From positions 1-7,510 of the forward strand of contig JAZNPQ010000088.1 in NCBI GenBank assembly GCA_045589735.1: a DNA stretch of 7,510 bases, in the 5' to 3' direction. Each line of letters opens with the position of its first letter. Position 1 is the stretch's first letter. Shown piece by piece: positions 1 to 5,314 of this stretch. Origin of the DNA: RGIG3994 sp045589735 (GTDB lineage: Bacteria > Bacillota > Clostridia > Oscillospirales > CAG-272). The translations under genes and the position numbers were made by a program. Under the pieces are notes generated by a model that was not told the origin of the DNA, ran no database searches, and saw only the letters and a list, made by a program, of their open reading frames with translations.

Positions 1-1
1 T

Positions 2-28
2 GCTATAATAAACCCAGAAAGGCGGTGA
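2..28 (+). promoter_or_regulatory. Extended -10 promoter element and ribosome binding site of the MFS gene
   Basis: TGCTATAAT at 1-9 is a perfect extended -10 (TGn plus TATAAT). Any -35 lies outside the window. A purine-rich AAAGGCGGTGA at 18-28 matches the 16S-complementary AAGGAGGTGA with one difference. Transcription from this -10 would give a leader of only about 17 nt before the start codon. The stretch from 2 to 28 closely resembles 6886-6913 in front of the small membrane protein gene. The -10 is certain as a string; its use as a promoter is inferred. Confidence 0.55.
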
Positions 29-32
29 TATG

Positions 33-1277
33 ATGCATCGAAAGCTATGGAATAAGGATTTCATCCTATTACTGCAGGGAAATGCGGTCAGTACGATCGG
101 TGACGTTATGTACAGTATAGCGATCGGATATTGGGTATACCAAGCAACGGGATCAAGCGCGCTGATGGGCATCATGTCCTCAATTTCGATGTTTGTTACG
201 ATGTTTCTGTCGCCGTTCTGCGGCAGTATCGTTGATAAATGCAACCGAAAATGGCTGATCGTTTGCATTGACGTCGTGCAAGGCGTGGTCATGCTTGCAG
301 TAGGTGTACTGGCATATCTCAACGCGTTGAACGTTCCAATCGTGCTCACGGCGGCATTTATTGCGGCGTTTGGAAGCGTATTTTATTCTCCATCGATCAG
401 CACTCTGATGATAGATATCATTCCCCATGACGATATGGTGCGTGGGCAATCCATACATTCGGGCATCGTATCCATAATAGATCTTGTCGGCTCTGCATTC
501 AGTGGCGCAATGGTGGCATTCTTCGGCGTTCCGCTGATCGTGGTCATCAACGGTATAAGTAATTTGTATTCCGCCTGTACGGAGCTTTTTATCCACGTTC
601 CCAAAACCGTCCAGCAAAAAGAGGCTGTCACGGCAAAAGGAGTATTAAAGGATTCATTAGTTGCTGCGAAAACCATTTTTTCGGACGAATGCTTGCGAAT
701 ATTCGTCCCCTGTGCCTTACTGATCAATCTGCTTGCGGCGGGTGCATTTACGCTGATGCTTCCTTTTTGTATGGAAAAAGGATTCTCCGTCGATATGTAC
801 GGCTATTTGGTTTCCATATATTCGGCAGCTTGCTTGGTAGCCGTTTTGATACTTGGAATCATCAAACTAAAACCTAAAACACAATTTTGGTTTATGAGCA
901 TTGGATTTACACTATCTGTCCCTTGCATGATTGCTGCGTTTTTTTCTCAAAATTTCGTTCTGATGTGCATATTCGCATTCGCCGCCGGATTCCTGAACTG
1001 TGTGGGCAATACGGTTTTTAACGCGTCTATGATGTTGGCCTTGCCCGAACAAAACAGAAGCGCCATACTGGGTGTATTTCGATCCGCAAGCATCGGCGGC
1101 TCAGCTCTTTCTGCTGTCGTTTACGGTTTCTTAGGAGAATTGTTCCCTTTGTACATTGTATTTGCAATCGGAAGTGCACTGTCTCTTCCGATTATGATAT
1201 TTATGTGTTTTCACCCAAGAATCAAACGGTTTATTGAAAGCCCAAAAAATCTTGGCAAAGAAACTCTTTCATCTTAA
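33..1277 (+). CDS. MFS transporter (drug/macrolide-efflux-like, 12 TM)
   Basis: This 414-aa protein is a polytopic membrane protein of the major facilitator superfamily, most like the MefA/EntS-type exporters that use ion-driven antiport. It opens with the typical NKDFILLLQGNAVSTIGD helix-1 sequence. The loop between helices 2 and 3 carries a motif-A-like GSIVDKCNRK at residues 64-73, and the helix 4-5 region has SPSISTLMIDIIP. A longer cytoplasmic loop near residues 190-220 separates the two six-helix halves. The length is normal for the family and both ends look intact. Two adjacent ATGs (30 and 33) are possible: the GGCGG core ends at 25, leaving 4 nt before ATG 30 and 7 nt before ATG 33, so 33 is preferred. 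The substrate cannot be read from sequence. The terminator just downstream separates it from the secretion locus, so no functional link is implied. Confidence 0.9.
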   Translation: MHRKLWNKDFILLLQGNAVSTIGDVMYSIAIGYWVYQATGSSALMGIMSSISMFVTMFLSPFCGSIVDKCNRKWLIVCIDVVQGVVMLAVGVLAYLNALNVPIVLTAAFIAAFGSVFYSPSISTLMIDIIPHDDMVRGQSIHSGIVSIIDLVGSAFSGAMVAFFGVPLIVVINGISNLYSACTELFIHVPKTVQQKEAVTAKGVLKDSLVAAKTIFSDECLRIFVPCALLINLLAAGAFTLMLPFCMEKGFSVDMYGYLVSIYSAACLVAVLILGIIKLKPKTQFWFMSIGFTLSVPCMIAAFFSQNFVLMCIFAFAAGFLNCVGNTVFNASMMLALPEQNRSAILGVFRSASIGGSALSAVVYGFLGELFPLYIVFAIGSALSLPIMIFMCFHPRIKRFIESPKNLGKETLSS

Positions 1278-1324
1278 TTTGACATTTTACAAAACTGAGT
1301 GGCATCTTTTTTGTCAACACGTCT

Positions 1325-1368
1325 CAACGAACGAAGCAACCCAACAGGGTTGCTTTTTTCGTTCGTTG
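1325..1368 (+). terminator. Strong intrinsic terminator after the MFS gene
   Basis: An inner stem GCAACCC (1336-1342) pairs with GGGTTGC (1347-1353) around an AACA loop and is followed directly by six Ts (1354-1359). An outer stem, CAACGAACGAA (1325-1335) with TTCGTTCGTTG (1358-1368), extends it to 18 bp with the T tract as a bulge. It lies about 50 nt after the MFS stop codon and is also the left part of the palindrome-rich island. Confidence 0.85.
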
Positions 1369-1448
1369 GGGGCGCCACCCTCTCATCGAATCGGGCTCTG
1401 CGCGCCCTTCGGGCGCAGCAGAATCCGGTTCGCATTCGCCGCTCCTTT

Positions 1449-1476
1449 GTAGCGGACGACCAATGGTCGCCCCTAC
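1449..1476. repeat. Near-perfect inverted repeat, GTAG...CTAC, around CGACCAATGGTCG
   Basis: The left arm at 1449-1462 pairs with the right arm at 1463-1476 at 11 of 14 positions with no spacer. It is the best-defined unit in the island. As RNA or single-stranded DNA it would form a long hairpin. No T tract follows, so it is not a canonical terminator. Confidence 0.6.
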
Positions 1477-1624
1477 GGTCGACGTAGAGCGTGCGAATAT
1501 TCGCGCATAGCGCGAAATTCCGGGAATAGCGCATTTGTAGCGCCGAAGACAGAGCGCACAGACACTTCATATCTTCGCTTAAAATAAGTTGCCCTAAGCT
1601 ACATATAAAAAATCAAAAAAAATA

Positions 1625-1653
1625 TTGACAAAGTGTTATCGCTGTGGTATATT
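1625..1653 (+). promoter_or_regulatory. Sigma-A type promoter of the secretion locus
   Basis: A perfect -35 TTGACA (1625-1630) is followed after exactly 17 nt by TATATT (1648-1653), one base from consensus. A second -10-like TATAAT sits at 1660-1665 but has only a weak -35. Transcription would start near 1660, giving a leader of about 215 nt before the first gene. It is the clearest promoter upstream of the four-gene locus and very similar to the one at 6833-6862. Confidence 0.8.
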
Positions 1654-1665
1654 AATAAATATAAT

Positions 1666-1876
1666 AGAAGATATTGTCGTTTAATCTTTCTCATGGGAGC
1701 TTTAATAGTTCCATTTTTGAGAATACTTTGAACGAATATATCTTCTCTTTCGCTTTCCTTTCGGCAACTTAAAGACTTTGCTGCACCCTATTGTTTTGGC
1801 AACAGGTAAACTTGATCTTTCCAAAGTCGTAAAGAATGCGAAAATATCAAAATATTTAAGAAAGGAGGATAAACAA
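1666..1876 (+). promoter_or_regulatory. Long, potentially structured 5' leader of the TasA-like gene
   Basis: The leader can fold into two modules. Module 1: a 9-bp perfect outer stem, AGAAGATAT (1666-1674) with ATATCTTCT (1738-1746), encloses a hairpin built from TCTCA (1689-1693) with TGAGA (1718-1722) and GGAGCT (1696-1701) with AGTTCC (1707-1712). The inner hairpin is closely followed by TTTTT at 1714-1718, as in a weak attenuator. Module 2: a 7-bp perfect stem, GACTTTG (1774-1780) with CAAAGTC (1822-1828), encloses a hairpin of CCTATTG (1787-1793) with CAACAGG (1800-1806), one mismatch. A short AT hairpin (1842-1857) sits just before the ribosome binding site. I do not recognise a known riboswitch class. 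Function as a regulator or mRNA stabiliser is inferred; nothing else of note lies between 1571 and 1624. Confidence 0.45.
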
Positions 1877-2455
1877 ATGAAAAACAGAAGAAAGATTGTC
1901 ATCGCATTTATGCTTTGCGCGGTTATGCTCCTTGGTGTCGGTTATGCTGCAGTATCCGACGCACTTGACATCCTCGGTACTGCCGAGATCAATGCAGGTA
2001 ACGTTCAGTCCGCCTTTGACACTAACGTTTACTTCTCTGCTGCTCACGCCAACACTCACACTACAGGTGCTACTCCCGACAAAGCATGGGTAAGTTCTGA
2101 GGATAACGACTTCGCTCAGTTTAATTCTTACAATTTGGCTGAAGTAGGTGACGTTTCAACCTTCACATTCACCATTAAAAATGACTCTGACCTTGAAGTC
2201 AGCGTTATGCCTGTTCTCACATACTCAGGCGATGCTGCTGCTCAGGCATTAGCCGCTGAGTACTTTGACGTTTACAGCGATTGGAAAGTAAACGGTACTG
2301 TACAGCCCCGAAACATCGCTGCCGGTGGAGAAATAACATACACGGTTACCGTTAAGTTGAAGCAGACCCCTGCACTTGCAGAGGGAGGCTTGCTCAGCTC
2401 CACCTTCAACATCAAGCTCACCGCTACTACCGTTGAAAGCATGGCTAACAACTAA
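1877..2455 (+). CDS. TasA/CalY-like secreted protein with SipW-type signal peptide (probable fibre/matrix subunit)
   Basis: This 192-aa precursor has a basic start (MKNRRK), a hydrophobic segment at residues 7-23, and predicted cleavage after GYA at residue 24. The following AVSDALDILGTAEI matches the TWA-AFND type site of Bacillus TasA and the signal peptides processed by SipW. The mature part (about 168 aa) is beta-rich, with VGDVSTFTFTIKNDSDLEVSV (residues 90-110) and a second strand set around GGEITYTVTVKL and FNIKLTATTVE (150-187), as expected for a TasA-like jelly-roll. TasA proteins build extracellular biofilm fibres; that role is inferred here. It has no cysteine after the signal peptide, no LPxTG and no lipobox. 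The start at 1877 is set by AAAGGAGG (1861-1868), 8 nt upstream; an in-frame upstream ATG at 1778 lies inside the leader and lacks such a site. It is first in the operon, followed 80 nt later by the peptidase expected to process it. Confidence 0.8.
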   Translation: MKNRRKIVIAFMLCAVMLLGVGYAAVSDALDILGTAEINAGNVQSAFDTNVYFSAAHANTHTTGATPDKAWVSSEDNDFAQFNSYNLAEVGDVSTFTFTIKNDSDLEVSVMPVLTYSGDAAAQALAAEYFDVYSDWKVNGTVQPRNIAAGGEITYTVTVKLKQTPALAEGGLLSSTFNIKLTATTVESMANN

Positions 2456-2488
2456 TCGGGATACGGACAAAAACGAATAAAACACTTT

Positions 2489-2510
2489 TTCGATTACGTA
2501 TGTAATCGAA
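2489..2510 (+). promoter_or_regulatory. Perfect 9-bp hairpin between the TasA-like and peptidase genes
   Basis: TTCGATTAC (2489-2497) pairs with GTAATCGAA (2502-2510) around a GTAT loop. No T tract follows, so it is not a standard terminator. It ends only 10 nt before the peptidase ribosome binding site. It could protect the 3' end of the TasA-like message after processing or reduce translation of the peptidase. Either would give much substrate and little enzyme. The function is inferred. Confidence 0.5.
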
Positions 2511-2520
2511 GCATCTCGTG

Positions 2521-2528
2521 AAAGGGGG
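2521..2528 (+). promoter_or_regulatory. Ribosome binding site that fixes the GTG start of the signal peptidase
   Basis: AAAGGGGG lies 7 nt before GTG at 2536. The earlier in-frame GTG at 2518 overlaps the region upstream of this site and has no binding site of its own, so it is rejected as the start. Confidence 0.75.
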
Positions 2529-2535
2529 AACCGCA

Positions 2536-3654
2536 GTGTCAAATCGAAAAGTGCTTCGGTGCATAACGATATCCTCGCTTGCGGTTCTCCTGCTCGCGTT
2601 GGTTTTGCCGAGTGCGATCAGCGGAAGAATACTTGCAGCAATTCTTCTGCTTCCGCTCGCGATCGCTACGTACTTTCTTGTAAAAAAAAGAAGCATTTTA
2701 TCTATCAATAAAAGCATGATCTTGATGATCATGGCAATGATCGGACTTCTTTACATAGTTTTATACTATCTCTCAGGAATCCATTTTCATTTCTACACAA
2801 CGGGATACGTGCTCAATCTGAGATTGGTAACGAACTACATTCTGCCAATTTCCGCCATCATCGTTTTCACAGAGATCATCCGATACGTAGTGTTGGCACA
2901 AGGCAGCAAGGTTGACAGCGTTCTGACGTATTTTTTCTGTGTTGTTGCAGAAGTGTTGATCTGTTCCAATCTGATAGCGATAACTTCATTTTCCAAATTC
3001 ATGGACTTCTTCGAGTTGGCACTTATGCCGGCGCTGTCTGCCAATTTTCTCTACCATTATTTATCTAAGCGGTACGGTATGCTCCCAAATATCGCGTACA
3101 GACTGCTTGTTTCTCTCTATGCGTACGTCATTCCGTTCAAATCCGGGATCTCTGATTCTCTTCTGGCGTTCGCAAACCTCATATTGCCCCTTGTCATCTA
3201 TGCTTTCATTGATGCGCTCTACGAAAAAAAGAAGCGCTACGCATTAGGCAAATCCGGCAAATTCTCGCTTGCGTTCACAATTTTGTCGGTCATCATCATG
3301 ACGTCCGTCGTTATGCTTATCTCCAATCAGTTCCGTTACGGCACATTAGTAATTGCTACTGAAAGTATGGAGGGAGAGCTGAACAAAGGTGACGTCATTT
3401 TGTACGAGCAATTTGATGACCAGATCATTACTGAAGGACAAGTTATCATATTTGAAAAAAACGACTCAGTGATCATACACAGAGTGATTAAAATAGAAAA
3501 AATCAACGGCGTGCTAAGGTACTACACCAAAGGTGATGCCAACGAAGACCGCGACTCAGGCTTCATCACGAATGACGACATTCTTGGAACCGTTAACTAT
3601 AAGATCCCTTATGTCGGATACCCAACCATCTGGGTACGAAGCCTCTTCCGCTAA
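2536..3654 (+). CDS. SipW-like signal peptidase I (S26B type) with multi-pass N-terminal membrane domain
   Basis: The 372-aa protein has two parts. Residues 1-240 contain about eight hydrophobic helices (near 10-27, 30-48, 58-78, 99-119, 128-149, 155-175, 188-203, 207-228) and match no enzyme I recognise. After a basic stretch (KKKRYALGKSGK) and one more helix at 245-264 comes a standard signal peptidase domain: TESM with the presumed nucleophile Ser277, then GD at 285-286; IIHRV with His315 where bacterial LepB-type enzymes carry Lys; and GDANEDRD (333-340), the acidic box E. Ser-His chemistry is typical of the ER/archaeal Sec11 and Bacillus SipW enzymes, which cleave TasA-class precursors in the membrane. 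SipW itself is about 190 aa, so this protein is nearly twice as long. Position between two genes with SipW-type signal peptides supports a dedicated peptidase. It starts with GTG, which may keep its level low. Confidence 0.88.
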   Translation: MSNRKVLRCITISSLAVLLLALVLPSAISGRILAAILLLPLAIATYFLVKKRSILSINKSMILMIMAMIGLLYIVLYYLSGIHFHFYTTGYVLNLRLVTNYILPISAIIVFTEIIRYVVLAQGSKVDSVLTYFFCVVAEVLICSNLIAITSFSKFMDFFELALMPALSANFLYHYLSKRYGMLPNIAYRLLVSLYAYVIPFKSGISDSLLAFANLILPLVIYAFIDALYEKKKRYALGKSGKFSLAFTILSVIIMTSVVMLISNQFRYGTLVIATESMEGELNKGDVILYEQFDDQIITEGQVIIFEKNDSVIIHRVIKIEKINGVLRYYTKGDANEDRDSGFITNDDILGTVNYKIPYVGYPTIWVRSLFR

Positions 3655-3679
3655 AGGTTACTTTAAAATCTATTCTATC

Positions 3680-3685
3680 TATAAT
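3680..3685 (+). promoter_or_regulatory. Possible internal -10 (TATAAT) before the DUF5305-type gene
   Basis: A perfect TATAAT lies in the 61-nt gap between the peptidase and the next gene, in an AT-rich stretch. The best -35 at the right distance (TTACTT, 3658-3663) is poor. It may give a secondary transcript for the last two genes of the locus, or may be chance. Confidence 0.25.
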
Positions 3686-3715
3686 ACATAAAAAAGTCAG
3701 AAAGGAGAATGCAAA

Positions 3716-5245
3716 ATGTCGGAGTTTGAAAAGCAGCAAAGAGATGCCTATCAACGCAACCGAAAAAAATGGATCATGATTCAATCCGTGATTATCGGTG
3801 TTTTGGTGTTGGGAATGCTGATCTCCTCTTTGGTATTCTTTCGAATGAATAAGTCCACATACGTTTACTACACTGAGGAGGGTAACGTTATCCACAAGGC
3901 CTATCTTAGCGATAACGAATTCTACGATGAATCCTACCTGAACGGAAGCCATGCTTACGTTTCGGCGTTGATCGATAAAATGACCGGCGATTTCACGTAT
4001 GATCTGAAGTTGGACGCTTCTGACGTGGAATTCAAATACTCATACAGAATTGAAGCGCAGGTATCCGTAGCGGAAAAGACCGCAGGAACACCGATCTATA
4101 ACCCGATTTATGAATTGGTGCCCCAGAAGACGGTAACGACCAAGGGATCCTCGCTCTCCATTCACGAGCTTATTGAGATCGACTACCAATTTTACAATGA
4201 TCTTGCAAAATCCTTCGTAGAGCAGTACGAGTTGAAATCATATACTACGCAAACGTTATTCGTGCGCATGCACATTGAGGTCCTCGGAACGAGCGAGCAG
4301 TTTGCAGAAAACAACACCGGTGAATACGTCATCGAGTTGTCCGTACCGCTGAACTCTGAGGTCGCGAAGCCCAGCGTTTCCACTACCGTTCCCTCTGCTC
4401 CGCAGCGCATACTTGCATGTGACAACAGTACTAAAACCGGATTTTTGATTGCATCGATCGTTCTTGCTGTTCTCTCGCTGGCTGCAATTACCGTGTTGAT
4501 CATCTATGTGTACAAAACGAGAGATATGCATATCAACTATGCAATAAAGGTTAAGAGAATTCTCTCAAGCTATAAGTCCTACATTCAGAAGGTTAACAAC
4601 CCCTTCGATACCGAGGGCTATCAGGTTCTTTACGTGGATACGTTCAAGGAGATGTTGGGTATCAGAGATACGCTTCAGATCCCCGTTCTGATGTATGAGA
4701 ATGAGGACAAGACCTGCACTCAATTTATGATCGTTTCCGCCACAAACCTGCTCTACGTCTATGAGATCAAGATCGATAACTACGATCAGGTATATCAGGA
4801 GCCTACCGAGGAAACCGTAGAGGTTCCCGTGATTTTGGAGGAGGTAGACGCAGAGACTTTGGCTGAAGCCATGGCAGAGCCCGCCGTTGACCTTTCGCAG
4901 ATCGAGTTTGTTGACACGATCGATGAAGAAACTGAGGACGGAGTTGAGGTAATCGGCGTCGTATGGCCTGAGCATCAGCACAGAAATAAAATTTACCGCT
5001 ACGATCCCAACGGTGAAAAAATAGGGGATGGTGATATTGTTCTTATTCCTTCGCGTGACGTACATCGAAACCGTGATATTATCCGCAAAGCGACCGTTGC
5101 CCACGGAAATCACAGAGTAGATCCCGAAACGCTCAAGCATCCTTTAAAGAAGATCATCGGCGTTGTTCACGTCGTTCCGAGACGCTCTGCTGAAGAGACT
5201 CCCGAGATCTCAAAAGATGAGGCAGGAGAGAACACTACTGTATAA
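3716..5245 (+). CDS. DUF5305-type two-pass membrane protein with long cytoplasmic C-terminal region
   Basis: This 509-aa protein has a short basic N-terminus, a first helix at residues 19-42, a large outside domain at 43-240, a second helix at 241-266, and a tail of about 240 residues inside. The outside part starts with YVYYTEEGNVIHKAYLSDNEFY and looks like the DUF5305 family, which occurs with SipW peptidases and TasA-like proteins in Clostridia and archaea; this assignment is from memory of the pattern. The tail has a segment at 280-355 (SYKSYIQKV ... YVDTFKEMLGIRD ... PVLMY ... FMIVSATNLLYVYEI) typical of the same family, a very acidic linker at 361-411, and a compact basic domain at 412-487 (RYDPNGEKIGDGDIVLIPSRD, HPLKKIIGVV) of unknown function. 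A role as scaffold or sensor between surface fibres and cytoplasm is inferred. AAAGGAG ends 8 nt before ATG 3716. No enzyme motif was seen. Confidence 0.75.
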   Translation: MSEFEKQQRDAYQRNRKKWIMIQSVIIGVLVLGMLISSLVFFRMNKSTYVYYTEEGNVIHKAYLSDNEFYDESYLNGSHAYVSALIDKMTGDFTYDLKLDASDVEFKYSYRIEAQVSVAEKTAGTPIYNPIYELVPQKTVTTKGSSLSIHELIEIDYQFYNDLAKSFVEQYELKSYTTQTLFVRMHIEVLGTSEQFAENNTGEYVIELSVPLNSEVAKPSVSTTVPSAPQRILACDNSTKTGFLIASIVLAVLSLAAITVLIIYVYKTRDMHINYAIKVKRILSSYKSYIQKVNNPFDTEGYQVLYVDTFKEMLGIRDTLQIPVLMYENEDKTCTQFMIVSATNLLYVYEIKIDNYDQVYQEPTEETVEVPVILEEVDAETLAEAMAEPAVDLSQIEFVDTIDEETEDGVEVIGVVWPEHQHRNKIYRYDPNGEKIGDGDIVLIPSRDVHRNRDIIRKATVAHGNHRVDPETLKHPLKKIIGVVHVVPRRSAEETPEISKDEAGENTTV

Positions 5246-5268
5246 TCTGTTGTCTATACACCGACAGA
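5246..5268 (+). promoter_or_regulatory. Small hairpin between the DUF5305-type gene and the large secreted protein gene
   Basis: TCTGTTG (5246-5252) pairs with CGACAGA (5262-5268), seven pairs with one wobble, immediately after the stop codon. No T tract follows, so read-through into the next gene is expected. It could be an RNA processing or stability element; no convincing promoter is seen in this 69-nt gap. Confidence 0.3.
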
Positions 5269-5300
5269 CGATAAAAAGTTATAAAACTACCGAACAGCAA

Positions 5301-5307
5301 AGGAGGG
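5301..5307 (+). promoter_or_regulatory. Ribosome binding site that fixes the start at ATG 5315
   Basis: AGGAGGG ends at 5307. ATG 5309 would leave a 1-nt spacer, too short for initiation, while ATG 5315 leaves 7 nt. The protein therefore begins MNKCVKA rather than MCMNKC. Confidence 0.8.
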
Positions 5308-5314
5308 TATGTGT

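Larger units (their letters stand above)
1278..1570. repeat. Palindrome-rich intergenic repeat island
   Basis: This noncoding spacer is unusually dense in inverted repeats and more GC-rich than its surroundings. Besides the terminator at 1325-1368 it holds TTGACA/TGTCAA (1279-1284 and 1312-1317), a GC hairpin around CCCTTCGGG near 1410-1425, a 28-nt near-perfect inverted repeat at 1449-1476 (11 of 14 pairs, centred on CGACCAATGGTCG), a 12-nt perfect palindrome GCGAATATTCGC (1493-1504), and a stem TTCGCGC/GCGCGAA (1500-1516). The GTAGGGGCGACCATTGGTCGCC-like element is, from memory, widespread between genes in uncultured Clostridia, so this is probably an interspersed repeat. ORFs through it on either strand are low-complexity translations of palindromes rich in Arg and Ala and have no family features. 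Mobility is not shown: no transposase or target duplication was seen. Confidence 0.6.

Noticed and set aside
1274..1570. Open frames on both strands through the palindrome island
   Set aside because: The translations are Arg/Ala/Ser-rich readings of inverted repeats without a start signal; similar spurious frames occur wherever such repeats sit.
1759..1830. c-di-GMP or preQ1 riboswitch in the leader
   Set aside because: GGCAAC and GGTAAAC strings recall parts of such motifs, but the conserved core and pairing order of either class are not present.
1778..1876. N-terminal extension of the TasA-like protein from ATG 1778
   Set aside because: The extension would add 33 residues before a typical signal peptide and has no binding site, while ATG 1877 has a near-perfect one.
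1702..1902. Open frame of 66 codons on the - strand across the leader
   Set aside because: It has no clear ribosome binding site and overlaps the leader stems and the true start of the TasA-like gene; its Lys/Arg-rich end looks like chance.
4565..5140. Open frame of 191 codons on the - strand opposite the DUF5305-type gene
   Set aside because: It is antisense to a well-supported gene with clear family features, and its translation shows no domain pattern.
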